The notes under the pieces were generated by a model. It was not told where the DNA came from. It did not search any database and saw nothing but the letters and a program-made list of their open reading frames with translations. From contig CP084611.1 in NCBI GenBank assembly GCA_025917655.1, positions 2,046,001-2,110,000 of the forward strand: 64,000 nt of DNA. The letters run 5' to 3'. Position numbers and translations under genes: made by a program. Shown one piece after another: positions 34,401-47,006 of the stretch (the first letter of the stretch is position 1; each line of letters opens with the position of its first letter). This DNA comes from Chlorella sorokiniana (Eukaryota; Chlorophyta; Trebouxiophyceae; Chlorellales; Chlorellaceae).

Positions 34401-37400
34401 CAGGGGGGGCACCTGGATGGCCCAGTAGGCTGCATCCCCCAGGCCGTGCATCTTCATCATGTTGCGCAGGCGCCGCTCCTTCTCGTACACCAGCTGGTTC
34501 AGCATGGGCGCCAGCAGCAGCTGCAGCAGCCAGCTGAAGAAGAGGGGGCCCAGCAGCGAGGAGAAGTCGATGGAGAGGCGGGAGCCGACCTGCAAGGAGG
34601 CAGGGGTGCGCAGCAGAGCCGGGGGTTGAGCTGGCCAGGTGAGCGACGGCGCAATGTAAGGGGTTGGGGGCGTCTGCTGGGACACCCCTCATGCAGGGGT
34701 GGCCGCTGGACCTCCGAGCCCTTCGCTCTCCCACCCACCCCCACCCACCCACCGAATTCACGCCTGGCACATCCACCCACCCACCTTGGGCATCTCCTGC
34801 AGCCCCACCAGCCAGGCCTGGTACGCGTCGCTGCCCAAGGACCAGCGCAGGAAGGCGTTGGTGGCGCGGTTGATGCCCTGGAGGGGGGGAGGGGGCGGCG
34901 TGTGGAGAGCCCACCGTCGCAGCTGGCCCAACATGCATCCGAGCCTGAGGTGCGCTGGGTTGACGCGGAGGGCAGGCGCCGCACGCCGTTTGGCGGGAGC
35001 GGGCGGGCGGTGCGGGGCATCAACCGCACCTGGTTGATGCGCAGGATGGTTGGGGGCCCCTGTTCGGCCCGGGCGGTGCCGTTGTAGAACACACGCACGT
35101 CGAGGGCGCTGCAGGCAGGGCGGGCAGCGCTGCCCTGCTCGCAACCAAGGTGCACAGGCAGGCACAGGCAGCGGGGCACGCGCGTGCGGCGGCGCTCACG
35201 TGGAGCTGGTGTCCTGGAAGTCCCAGCCTTGCACCGTCGGCGTGCCGTTGGCGCACCTCGCCTGCACCAGCCCAAGGGGGAGGGGCGTGCCGGCGCCAGG
35301 CTGTGGGAGCTGCGTGGGCCGCGCACACATTACGGGCGGGCAGCGGCGGCGCACAGCCCGTGCAAAGCCGTGCGCTTGAGGGGCAGCCACTCACGTCGCG
35401 GTACGCGCAGTACGTCTGGCTGTTGATGTCCGCTGCGCTGTCGGCCCAGCGCGGGATCACGCCAAAGGTGCTGCAGGCGGGTCGGGAGCTGGGGCTGGGT
35501 GAGGCATGCACGCCAGCGGCACACAAGCAGGCAGCGGGCAGCACGCGGATGGTGGGCAGCGGGTGGCCCAACCCCACTGAGCTCACGTGGCGGAGGGAGG
35601 CTGCAGGCCCACCGTCGCCGCCTGGTTCAGGTACGAGGCCAGGATGTTGGTGGCCTCCACTGCAGCAGCGGGGGAGGGGGGCCAATTGCTGTTGAATGGC
35701 TGGCTGTGTTGAAGGGCGGGTGTGGGTGCAAGGGCAAGCGACCGCAACACTGGCATGCGGCGCGGGCCCTGCCGGCGCCGCACCTGAGCCCTCCGCTGCA
35801 GCATCCGACACCATGTTGAGGATGTCGGGATCGTACTGCAGGCAGCGGGGCGGGACGATCGGGTGTGCGTCACAACGCCTGAGCCCACAGAAGCCTGCTG
35901 CAGCCACGCACGAGCTTGGCGGTGCGGGGCCGCGCGCTGCCACAGGGACCTCACCCTGTCGTCGCTCACAAACGCCGGCTCCAGCTGCAGCGACAGGAAG
36001 TCGCGGCCGCGCTCCACGGTGCCCATCACCAGGCCCAGCTGCGACAGGCCCGACGCATTTAGCACGCGCTGGCTGTAGCCCTGGAGCAGGGTGGAGGTGG
36101 CAGCTGCCTGGTCGGCTGCAGTCACGTCAGGCACAAAGAACAGGCCTTGCGCCAGAGCATCCGCCACCGCTCGATCACCACCTGCAGCGCAGCGCGTGGG
36201 GGCATACCATCAGCGTGAGGGGGTGAGGAGCACAGCAGGCGGCAGGCAGATGCTGCCGGCGCCGCCGCAGGTGCGCAGCCCCCAACCCACCCACCCGTGT
36301 AGAGCGCGGCAGCGCTGATGGTGGTGGTGTTGGGGGTGACGCCGGTGGTGTTGAACCGGGGGCTTGCATCAGTGCAGGCCAGGTGCTGGGGGTGGGGATG
36401 TCGCAAAAGGCGGCCTGCGCTTGTGGGGTTGGGTGGGGGGTGGGGGATGGCGAGGGTGGGTGAACAAGCGACCACCACTCGTCTTCGCGCCTTTGCAACC
36501 CGCCGTGGCTGGCATTGCGTTGGCAGCCTGACGGCCTCACCTGGTTGGCGGTGGAGTACTGCAGGCCGCAGCGGGTGTCGTCGTACTCGGCGCAGTCCTC
36601 CCACGGCTGGCACGCATTCTCTGCCACACAGCGCGGGCGGGAGGGAACGGGGGTAAGGAACAGACTGCGCGGTGGGGGTCCTGCTGGACCTTGGCAGGCG
36701 CACCTGGCGAGCTGCTGCTGAAGGCCTGCTCCGTGCCGTTGACGGTCTTGTAGCAGACGTTGCAGAAGCAGCCGCACTGCGGTGGGTGGGTTGGTGGCAG
36801 CAGCAGGGCGGTGAGACGGCGGCATGATGATGCACGGTTGATGCCAGTGCGTGCCATGGCAATCCACGGGGCCATGGCTGCCCGAACGATGCGGGGCAGC
36901 CCGCGCTCACCCGGTTGTCTGGCGTGTTGAGCGCATTGTTGATGAGCTGCGGGCAGCAGGCGCGGCAGGTGAGGCGTGGTACACTCAACGATAGTTGAGG
37001 TGAGGCCCAGAAGAGACAACCGTGACATGCAAGTCGCTGTGGTGATCATCAGCCCTGCATCGTCATTGCCTCACCTTCTGCAGGACGAACAGCAGCAGGC
37101 AGAAGAAGATGGGCATGCAGACGATCACGAGGTTGCCCACCCACGACCGCCGCTGCTGCACAGCATTCTTCCTGCAGCAAGGCATGGTGCCAGCAAGGGA
37201 GGGCTCAGATCACGCCTCCCCGCCAGGCCAGACACCATATCAAGGTCCGGGCAGGTTGCCTCCACTCAGTAATGGGGACACACCTCAGCAGCGCATTGGC
37301 CTGCAGCGGGGGGGACGGTTGACGTGAGCGGCGGGAGGGGTGCAGTTTGCAGGCACCTGCACAGCCCACAGCCGGGCGTACCGGTGCACCCTCCTCTGTG

Positions 37401-37486
37401 CACACCTGGGTCTTGAAATGCGCGCTTAGGCGGGCCTCGTCAGGCCGCGGGGCCGAACCTCCTCCGCCGCGAAAGCTACCGTTCAT
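31490..37486 (-). CDS. Half-size ABCA transporter (plant ATH type)
   Basis: ABCA-subfamily ATP-binding cassette transporter, one membrane domain followed by one nucleotide-binding domain; plant and animal relatives move lipids. Exon 1 is 37486-37406 ([20 protein letters not shown]). The first membrane helix ([19 protein letters not shown]) is near 37100. A large Cys-rich lumenal loop follows ([14 protein letters not shown], near 36750) and the remaining helices run to about 33430. The nucleotide-binding domain lies at 32995-31500: [11 protein letters not shown], Walker [13 protein letters not shown] (32767-32800), Q-loop then [16 protein letters not shown], signature [12 protein letters not shown] (32315-32350), Walker [10 protein letters not shown] and H-loop ILTTHSMEE (about 32000). 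It ends [17 protein letters not shown]. Frame slips sit at G/C runs, for example near 32295 beside Walker B. Head to head with a second ABCA gene. Confidence 0.94.
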
Positions 37487-37797
37487 GTCAGATGGCCCCT
37501 GGTCGTGTACGGATCACTTTTTAAATGCTCATTTTGGATTGAAGAGGGGGAAAACGGTGGGGCTGCAGAGCCAGCTGGCTTCTTGCGCGCCGCGCGTTAT
37601 TCCACCCGCTTTTCCAGCAGCTGGCATACAACCAGCTGCATTGCACCTTCTTGACCGCGTTCATCCCAGTGGGCGGTTTGCGCGTCGCCGTCCAGTTCAA
37701 CAGGCACTCGCACAAAACCCTGTGTGGGCAGCGCACGGGCAACAGTGAGAAAGGACAGCTGCAGCACTTGCTTGCTTGCGCGACGCCAATCCAGAGC
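37487..37797. promoter_or_regulatory. Shared divergent spacer of two ABCA genes
   Basis: 311 bp between the two start codons. It includes an AT-rich patch, TTTTTAAATG at 37519-37528. Both promoters must lie here or in the 5' UTRs. Confidence 0.6.
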
Positions 37798-40700
37798 ATG
37801 GCCGAGTCACGCAGATGGAAGACGGGCAGCGTCAAGTGGGCAGACCCTGACGACACCGGAGGCCCTGCTGCCGGCGCCAACGTCTCCGAGTCTTTGGCAA
37901 TAAGGTTGCCGCCCTGGCACCGTCGCTTTGCCAACCAGGTTAGAGGGTGCTGGAGCGCGAAAGAGGGTAGGCAGCTTCAGCATTTACCCTGGGGGACCGG
38001 TCAGGTAAGGCCGGTGCCGGCTGCCCAACCGCTGGCACTGCCGCGGTCGCAGTGCTACGCGGCTGCATCACAGCTTGCGTTGCCCCTGATGCCGGCGCTC
38101 CCATTCCCTCCCCCTCCACCCAGTTTTCCGCCCTCTTCTACAAGAACGTGCTGGTCAACTGGCGCAACCTCCGTGCCACGCTGCTGCGCGTGCTGGCCCC
38201 CTTCTTCTTCATGCTGCTGCTCTACCTGACTGACCTGGCCATCCGCGCCGACAACCCCAAGCAGCCGTACGCCCTGAACAACCCTGACCCCTCCGTGGAG
38301 GCCGTGGGCGCCATCCCCCTGCGAAAGCGGCGTGTACATTCGCCCGGGCGCGTGCTGGGACCTCTTCTACACGCCAAACACCTCGGCCACGGCGCAGGCA
38401 GGCGCACGGGAGGGGCCAGGGCGGGCGCGCGTTCCAGGCTGGCGGCATGCACGACGTCCTGCTTCCAGCATGAAGGCGCTGAGCTGCACCCGGCCCAATG
38501 CTGGCGCTCGTGCCCTGCCCTGGCCCTCCACCCCGCTGTGCAGGAGCTAGTCCAGGCGATACAGGCGGGCAACGCCGGGCGCCCCATCCCCGACGATCGC
38601 GTGCTCAGCTTTGCCACCCCCAGCGACGCCAACACCTGGCTGCTGGCCAACCCGGAGCGCGTGCTGGGCGGCGTGCACTTCAGCGAAGCAGGTGCGGCGC
38701 TGTGGGGAAGGCGGGCCAGCCCCGTACGCTTTCGCTGGGGGGGGGGCCCGTCCCCCCACCCCCCACCCCCACCTCACCCCCCCCCACCCCCACCACCCCA
38801 AAAGGCACCCACACACTTTGCGCCCATGCATCCCTGCCGTCCTCGCAGGCCCCACCCAGGTCGACTTCCTGCTGCAGGTCAACACCTCGGTGCAGTTCTT
38901 CAAGGATTCTTTCCAAGACCCGACCTTCTTCATGCAGTTGCCGCTCCAAATCGCCACGGAGCGCGCCATCGCGCAGCTCTTTGCCAACGCCAGCGGCGGC
39001 GCCGCCGCCCCGCAGCTGGGTTGGAGCGTGCAGACCAGCATGTTTGCGCACCCCACCACCAACTCCATCAACGTGGTGGGGCAGTCCGTCGGCGCCTTTG
39101 TCTTCGCCGCCAACCTGTTCAGCTTTGTGCTCATCCTGTTCTCGGTGGTGGCGGAGCGGGAGCGCGGCCTGCGCCAGGCGCTGAAGACCATGGGCATGCT
39201 GGAGTCGGGTGCGCGGGGGCCGGGATTCTTGCCGGCAGCGCGGGCAGCGCGCGAGGGCTGGGATTGATGTCGAGGTTAACTGTTCAGCAGGGCGCTGCAC
39301 CTTCACCTGCAGTCTTTCGTTCCTTGTGCAACATGTGCCCCCTTGACGCCGCACCTCCCCGCAGCCTTCTGGCTGTCGTGGCTGAGCGTGGAAGTGCTGG
39401 CGGCAGCCCTCTTCACGCTGCTGCTCATCGGCTTTGGCGCCATGTTTGGCTTCCTGTTCTTCACCGTCAACTCCTTTGCCCTCATCTTCCTCCTCTTCTT
39501 CGTCTTCCAGGCAAGCATCCCGTGCGGTTGCCGCTGCAAGCCGCACTGCGCGGTGCAGCTCTCGCGCCCCATCCGTGCGCCCCTGGCCTCCCCCGCAGCT
39601 CTCCATGGTCAGTGTGGCCTTCCTGCTGTCCAGTGAGTGCGCAGCAGCGCGGCACCCCGGGTGCCAGGGCGTGCGCGGCAGCTGCCTAGCGCTTCCTAGA
39701 GTCCTCGCGGGCCCTGCCCTGTTCCCTGCTGACACCCAGCGCCTGCCCCCCCCCCACCCCCACCCACTCCGCCAGCCATGATCAAGCGTTCCTCCACCGC
39801 CATCACCATTGGCTTTGTCGTCTTTTTGGTGGGCTGGATCGTGCAGGTGGGGCATTGCTGGGGTGTCTGGGGGTCTGCTCATCCACCCGGGCGGCCGCCT
39901 TCCTGGAGGGCTGGTGCACCTCCCCTGCTCCAGCTGCGGGCTGCACCGGCCCCGCCACCCACCTGCTCCCCTCCCCCATCCTGGTGGCTGGCACCCCGCA
40001 GTCTGTGGTCATCTTCGGGTTCCCTTTCGTGCCCGACTACATCTGGTCCGTGCCCCCCTCACCGTCATCTTCGCCCTCATGCCCTGGGCGCCGCTGGCCA
40101 AGGCCGCGGGTGCGTGCTCTCGCGCAGCGTGCGCCCAGCCAGGATGATCAGGTTGCTGGATGGCAGGCGCCCCCACACACACCACACACACACACACACA
40201 CACTCGCTGCCCTGCACGCGTTGCAGAGGACCTGGGCAGCGCCAGCGAGGACTCCTCCTCCGTGGGCATCAGCTGGGACAACCGCTCCGCCTACTGCATG
40301 AACCTCGACGACGACCCGGCGGCGCAGGAGGCGGCCTTCCGCGCGGGGTGTACCAGGACTTTGACTGCGTCTTCTCGGTCAACCAGGGTGGGCCTTGCGG
40401 AAGGGAGAGGCCAGCCGGCACCGCGCCGCCACTGCAGGCTCAGCACCGCAGGCGGGGCGGGGTTGCGGGGGCTGGGCTGTGCGCCTGAGGCTGTGCTTCC
40501 CCAGCCCGCCACCCCCTGCTCCCTCTGCCCCCCAGTCCTGATCGTGATGACGGTGGAGTTCTTCCTCTACTTCCTGCTGGCCGTGTACCTGGACCACGTG
40601 CTGCCCGACGAAAACGGTGAGGCGGGGTGGGGCCGTCGTTGATGGGCGAGCGAGCCGGCAACGGAGCACGTTGCTTGTGCTGGCCAGCCTCACGGCGGGG

Positions 40701-43700
40701 GAGGCTGGCCACTGGACGTAGTGCGACAGGGCAGCAACCCCGCAGCCGGCTGTCGACCCAGCCGGTCTGGAAGCTGTGTGCGTCGCATGAAAGCTGCTGC
40801 TGACATGCAGCGCGAGCTTCACCCGAGCGAACACCCCACCTGCTGTGGCTGTCTTCAGTCGTGCTCTCAGTTCGTCAGTTGCCACCGCGCGCTGCACCCT
40901 GTCGCCCTGCAGGCGTGCGCAAGGGCAAGTGCTTCTACTTCCTGTCGCCCAACTACTGGTGCGGGCGCGGCGCCTGCGGGTCACGCAGCGGAGGCGTGCA
41001 AACCAGCAGGTGCGCGTCTGGTTGCAGGGTGTGCAGTGTGGGCGTGTGACGACAGTACTGCTGTCCTCGGTGCATGGCCAGTGCCTTACGGGGCTTCCCG
41101 GCCTCTCCCGCTTGACGCAGGGGCGTGCGGCGGCTCAACCCGCCGCTGGCGCGCGCCGATGAGCTGGCTGCGGGTGAGCAGCGTGACGAGGATGTGGCGG
41201 CGGAGGAGCAGCGCATGAAGGAGCTGCTGCAGCACCGCACGGGTGGGTGGGTTGCGTGTGGGTGGGTTTGGGGGCGAGGGGAAGGGGCGGAGCCGCGCAT
41301 GCGACTTGCATGGCTTGAAGCGCTGCCGTGAGTGGCACACCCTGGTCCAATCCGCCGCAAGCCGCGCTGCCCGTGTTGCCAGGCGTGAGCGGCGCACTGG
41401 CGCAGCAGGGGGACAGCTCCAATGCTGTGGAGGTGTACGGCCTGCAGAAGGTCTTCAACCCCGACTGCTGTGGAGGCAGGGGCTGCTGCGCTGCCTTCTG
41501 GTGCGCCTCCCTGCTTGCTTCGCCCCTGTGGTTGGTCTGCTGCGCGGCATGCTGGGCTGTGCAGCCGGTATCGTCGGGACGGTTTGGCCTGACACCCCGT
41601 GTGCCCCGCCCCTTGGTTTGCGCCACGCAGTTGCTGCTGCTGCTTCTGTTGCAAGCGCAACCGCAAGCGGAGCGGCGAGTTCTGGGCGGTCAAGGGCAGC
41701 TGGTTTGCCATTGAGCGCAACCGCGTGTTCTGCTTGCTGGGCCCGAACGGCGCCGGGAAGACGACCACCATCAACTGCTTGAACGGGGCAAGTCGACGCG
41801 TGTTGTGGGGCTGCTTGCTAGGGACGCAGCATGTGGGTGTGGGTGTGGGTGTGCCGGGGTTTGCACTTGGCGGGTGGACCCGCGCAAGGGCGGGAGACGG
41901 GGCGGGGCAGGTGCGGCGTGTGTTTTGCAGCGTGTTCATCCTGCGCCCCTGCCCACCCACCCGCAGGTGCTGCCTCCCAGCGGAGGTGACGCGCTGGTGT
42001 ACGGCGAGAGCCTGAGCGCCCCCGGAGGCATGGACCGCATCCGGTGGGTGCCCGCTGAGCCCCGCTGCTCCGGAGGCCTTTGTGCTGCTTGTGCTTGCTC
42101 ACAGACACGCACGACCCCACACGTGCCTGCTGCAGGTCGCTCATGGGCGTTTGCCCGCAGTTTGATGTGCTGTGGGGGAGCTGACTGGGGAGGAGCACCT
42201 CCACATATATGGCAGGGTCAAGGTGCGGAGGGGCGGTGCCGCTGACGAGCCGCCCGACAGGCCCCCTGGCCCCACTCGTTCTCGTCCATCCATCATGCCA
42301 TCCACCAGCTCGAGCCAACGAGAACTGCCGCGACGCGCTCCAATGCTGCCCTGCGCAGGGCCTGCCGCGGCGCGAGGTGCGCCGCCAGGCCGGCGAGCTG
42401 CTGGACGCTGTGAAGCTGAGTGCGGCGGCACGCCAGCGCACCTCCGCCTACTCTGGTGGCATGCGCCGCAGGCTGAGGCAAGACGCTGGGTGGAGGCGCT
42501 GCGGGGGAGGGCATGTGTGCTAGCTGCTGCTTGGGGCGGAGTAGCGGCTGTTGTGGCGCCACTGCGCAGCGTTCCGCGCTCGGGCGTCGTCTTGCTCTCG
42601 CCGGTTGTTTTTCTGAAGCCCCCCTGCGTCCTGTTGTCGCAGTGTGGCCATCGCTCTGCTGGGCGACCCGCTGGTTGTCTACCTGGATGAGCCCACCACG
42701 GGTGAGGGGCTGGGCGGGCAGAAGCGCTCATCCATGCTGGCAGCAGTGCATCCGGCCCCTGCTGCTGAGGTTTGCCGTGCCCTGCCGCCCCTGCTGCCTG
42801 ACAGGCATGGATCCCATCAGCCGCCGCCACGTGTGGGACATCATCGGTGAGGGAGGGGGGCCGAGGGCAGGGGCAGCTGCATGCCTTGGTGACTGGCATG
42901 GCGAGCGAGAGGGGCCGGGTGGGAGGGCCTGCCCTGATGCTGCTGCCGCGCATCACCCCGCATCCTCAACACCACCTTTCGCAGAAGCATCCAAGGAGGG
43001 GCGCGCCATTGTGCTCACGTGAGTGTTTGCAGCAGCGACGGTGTCCCTGCATGCATGCCAGCCAGCGAGCCTGTACCGTCCCGGGTGCCCTGTGTGCACT
43101 ACCATCCTCCCCCACCCCACCCCACCACACCCCACCCACACACACACACACACACACACTCCCCCCAGCACGCACTCCATGGAGGAGGCCGACATCCTGG
43201 GCGACCGGGTGGCCATCATGGCGCGGGGCAGGTGGGGCCGCGGGCGCGCTGCCAGCTCCTGCACGCGGGCAGAGGGCCGGCGCCCCTCCCAGCCAGCGCG
43301 CCCACCTCTCACCCCCACCGCGCATGGCTGGCCCGCCCTCTGCACCCGTGCAGGGTTCGCGCCATCGGCTCCACCCTGCGCCTGAAGCAGCGCTTCGGGT
43401 CCGGCTACCAGCTGTCGGTCAGCGTGCTGCCGCCGCACAGGCTGGCGGCCGTCGAAGCGGCACGCGTTGAGGCTGCGGCTGAGGCCGTCAAGTCGCTGTT
43501 CAAGGTGGGGGAGTGGGTGGCAGGCATGGGCAGGCAAGGGCGGGCTGCGTGGCCGCGTCCCCAGCTGACACGTTGCAGCGGCTGCTGCCGGCGCCAGGGA
43601 GGCTCCAGGAGTCCCTGAGAGTGGTCATCACTCGGGGTGCCGGCTGCAAGGGTTACGCATTCTCAACCCCCCCCAGTCCGAGCTCGGCGTGGAGCCTGCG

Positions 43701-44462
43701 GAGGAGAGCCGGGCCTACATAACCTTCCTGGTGCCCAAGGCCCAAGAAGCGGCGCTGCCCGCCTTCCTGGCCACCCTGGACGCGCGGCGGCAGGAGGTGC
43801 GCGGGGGCCAGGGGCGCAGCGCGGCATGTCGCACAGCTGCCCAGCACGTGCGGCCTGCCAGCATGCGCTGCTGCCCTGCCCGCGGCGGGTTTCACACGGC
43901 AGTGTACTGTGCCCCCCGCCCCCCCGCCCCCCAACGCTGTCGCAGCTGGGTGTGACCGACCTCCAGATCAGCCTGACCTCCCTGGAGGAAGTGTTCCTGA
44001 GCATCGCGCGCCGCGCCGAGGTGGAGGCGGCGGCGGGGGAGACGGCGGCGGTGGAGCTGCCAGACGGAGGCACCGTGGAGGTGGGCGGGGTGGCGTGCGG
44101 GGGCTGCTGCGCTGTGCGCGCTGACGCCTCGCTGGCTGCCGTCCTGCCTGGCTGGGTGCCTGCAGGCTCGGGGCCGCACCCACCCCCACCACACGCCGCG
44201 CAGGTGGCGCTGGGCGAGGAGTGGGCCACCGATGCCCAGGGCCGCCACTACTTCATCCGCTGGGCCCAGGACGACTCCGGGCGCTGCAGGTGCTCAAGGC
44301 GGAGCCGGTGCAGGCGCGCCCGCAACCCTCGCAGGCGCGGGCGGCGCAGCCGTCGCTCCAGAGGGCGGCGCCTCCGGCAGCAGCGGGCCTGGCAGCAGCA
44401 CAGGCGGCGAGCCGGTGCAGCAGGCGCCCCAGGTGGTGGAGATGGCACGCAGCGCCCCGTGA
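37798..44462 (+). CDS. Half-size ABCA transporter (plant ATH type)
   Basis: Second ABCA half-transporter, divergent from its neighbour. Exon 1 is 37798-37938 (MAESRRWKTGSVKWADPDD), exon 2 is 38124-38397 with helix ATLLRVLAPFFFMLLLYLTD. More helices lie at 39060-39180 and 39365-40060, for example SVGAFVFAANLFSFVLILFS and NSFALIFLLFFVFQ. A cytosolic linker precedes the nucleotide-binding domain (41640-44020): Walker [16 protein letters not shown] (41736-41778), Q-loop GVCPQFDVLWG, signature YSGGMRRRLSVAIALLG split by an intron (42448-42477 / 42643), Walker B VVYLDEPTTG, D-loop MDPISRRHVW and H-loop THSMEEADILGD. After LTSLEEVFLSI come DAQGRHYFIRWAQDDSG and a Pro/Ala/Gln-rich tail. Introns 38398-38543 and 42478-42642 start GC. 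One G is missing at the GGGGG run near 42175. Confidence 0.95.
40173..40203. repeat. (CA)n microsatellite in an intron
   Basis: A CA-repeat in an intron of the plus-strand ABCA gene, close to the acceptor side. A second, similar one occurs at about 43137-43160 in a later intron of the same gene. Confidence 0.8.
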
Positions 44463-44812
44463 GAAGCAGGGACGCCCTGCACCTCCCCACCCTCCCTCTT
44501 CTCGACGGAGAGCCCGCCCCGTCCCTTTTGCTGCCCCCTGACGCACCGACCATCCCTTTTGTTACACCTCGAATACATACCTGCCGTCTGTCTTTGATTA
44601 CAATGGCATTGCCAGCGTTCTTTGTCCACCCAGAAGGAATTGAACCCACAGAAAAGGGCCCCGTGGGCAACCATGTGTTGCACGACTGCCTGCTGTCAGC
44701 ATCAAAGGGCCAGCAGCGGGCGGAGGGAGGGAAGCAGGTGGCCCTGCCTGAGGCACAGCACACGGAACTCGGTGCTGGTGCTCAGCAGCCGTGGTGCTCT
44801 GCTGTCGCACAC
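44463..44812. other. Convergent spacer with 3' UTRs of ABCA and YGGT genes
   Basis: 350 bp between facing 3' ends. TGTAA occurs on the minus strand at 44562-44566 and 44598-44602, both placed to serve the YGGT gene. No gene is seen. Confidence 0.5.
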
Positions 44813-46038
44813 TCACTCCTGCTGCTGCTGCTGCTGCTCGCGCTGCAGGCGGCGACGCTCGGCGGTGGCCTGCATGCGGCGCTGCCAGGCGTTGCCGGCA
44901 CGCGCGGGCTGCTTCAGCTGGCCGTTCTCGTCGATCTCGGCCGGCAGCGCTGCTGCCGAGGACTGGAACAGGTCCAGCACCACAAAGGCCAGGATGGGGG
45001 ACAGGTCGATGCCTGCGGCGGGACGGGGGCGCCACAGAGCGGCACAGCTGGGTGAGCTCCGTGCGGCTACCAACACCATTCCCCGGCTGGACAGCCCCAC
45101 AAGCTGACTGGGAGCAGCCATGCACTTGCTGCCCTTGCAGCCGCACCTCCCAGCGGCGGGATGATGCCCCTGAACAGGTTCAGGTAGGGGTCAACCACGG
45201 TGGCCCTACAGGCAGGCAGGGGGAGCAGGGCGGCGCCGAGTGAGCAAGGGCTGGCTGGGTGCTGGCGCCAACCCAGAGTGCACGGGCCCATGACCCCTGG
45301 CTCACAGCAGCGGCGACACGATGGCCGGGGGCGCGGAGGGGAACCACGACAGGATGAGGCGGCCGATCAGGGCTGCGTTGTACAGTTGCCTGCGGACGGG
45401 GAGCGGCAAGGGGCAGCGGGCGCTTGGAAGGCTGGATGCAAGTGCTTGCCACACATTGCGCCACACCAACAACGTCGAGCGTAAATGCGCAAAGGCGGCG
45501 GTCACCACTCACAGGAAGCTGTTGAGGCCGCTAGTCAGCACAACCTCAGCCACGCCGTCGCCTGGCAGGATGGCAGCAAACTGCGCCGGAGTGCCGCGCA
45601 CAAAGTGGACTGACCGACCCAGAGCCCCCGTCGGTGCCCGCAGGGACAGCTCGAAGCCGCCATCTGCCCTGCAAATCGAGGCAAAAGACGAAACGCACTT
45701 GGAATGAATGCGAAAGCCCTGCACAACTTGCGGTTGCATCCGCAGCCCGACGTCCACCGCAAGCCACACCGCCGCCAGCTGAATGCGTCGTCACTGGAGA
45801 AGTGAAGTGCGATTCAAACCATCGGCCGTGGAGCAGCAACAGTCAACAGCAACCCGCTTGGTGTCGGCCAAGTGCAGTCCTCCTACGCCCCGATGTCTTT
45901 AGGGTCCGGCCAGGCCAGACCAAACATAACCAGCCTGCTTCGAACCACCCAAACATCGCACCTCTTCCGATGTTCCACAGGATCCTGCGCTCCGCCAACG
46001 GCGCGAGCCTTGCTCCCGAAGCTTGGCAGAGTCAGCAT
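44813..46038 (-). CDS. YLMG: YGGT/YlmG-family membrane protein, probably plastid
   Basis: YGGT proteins are small two-helix membrane proteins. Plant YlmG homologues act in plastid nucleoid distribution and division. Five exons: 46038-45962, 45668-45513, 45389-45306, 45205-45147, 45012-44813. All junctions keep phase, giving about 190 residues. Core sequence: LQLYNAALIGRLILSWFP, ATVVDPYLNLFRGIIPPLGG and IDLSPILAFVVLDLFQ, the two YGGT helices and the conserved loop. The N-terminus (MLTLPSFGSKARAVGG) is short and basic enough for an organelle signal, but this is not certain. The C-terminus is basic and ends in a polyglutamine run coded by CTG/CAG repeats right before the stop. No frame slip is seen. 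Confidence 0.9.
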
Positions 46039-47006
46039 TTGATAGGAGCCTGCTGGGCAACCCTTTGTGTTGAATGAGTTCGATCGCGGCAATGCAAGAA
46101 TTTACTTGTAGCGCTCTGTCGCGATCCCGCCTCCACCTCATCTGCATGACAGGTTGGCGGGCCCGCCAGCGGGCTGCCAGCGGCGGCTTCCTCTCTGAAC
46201 CACTGCCGTTGGCAACTGCAGGTGGCTGCATACCAGCAGGTCAGGCAACTCTATTGAAATCTCTGGGGCTAAAAGAATCAGCTGAGATTTTTAAAAGTAG
46301 TGCCACGGCATGGCAAGAAGGCTGCTGCTACGGCTGGTTGCTGCACGATGGACAGCACAAGGAGGGAGGGAGGAACGCGGGGAGGGGGCGCACGAGCCGG
46401 GTCGAGAATCCATAAGGGCTTGAAATACGGCTGTCTTGAGCGTGGTGTCTGGCCAACGCAATTGGAACGAAGACAGAGCGCTGGCCCTGCAGGAAGCGGG
46501 GTGGCGCAGGTGGCGTCCCTGCAATGCAGTTGAGGAAAGCGGCGGAGACTCGCGTGGGAGCAGAAGGCATTTTGCAAGAGTTTCATCGACGGAACAAGAG
46601 TGCGAGGGAGGGACAGAGCAGAGAGCAGGGCTGAATCTGAGGGGGCTGAGGGCTTCAATACTCGAAGCAAGGGAAGGTCTGCGACAGCGGTGCCATCTGG
46701 GAGCGAGAGCAAATGCAGGCAAAAAGAAGGAGGCAAACCTTGGGCCTCAGGTTCCGTTTGGTATATCAATGTGAAGTCACTGCCCCTCGGGGGCCAAGAG
46801 TCAAACGGCCCTGAAAAGAAGAGCAAAGCCGATGCGGGGTGCTGTGCGCAGTACGCGACGACGCGCATGCACCGCTGCAGGCTGAAGCAGAGCAAGAACT
46901 GTAAAACAGTGTGAGCGGCTTGAAAAGACAATGGGATCTGAAACAATGTTCTGGGGTTGGGATGGTGGCCGCAACCATCGTGTGGCTGATCCTGCAACCA
47001 GCAGCG
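46039..47006. promoter_or_regulatory. YGGT promoter and bZIP 3' UTR
   Basis: 968 bp between two minus-strand genes. A minus-strand open frame at 46997-46278 lacks splice sites and family resemblance, so I treat the stretch as untranslated and regulatory sequence. Purine-rich tracts (GGAGGGAGGGAGG, 46360-46372) are visible. Confidence 0.45.

Noticed and set aside
46278-46997. A 239-codon minus-strand frame between YGGT and bZIP
   Set aside because: No family resemblance, no conserved splice pattern, and it sits where the bZIP 3' UTR and YGGT promoter belong.
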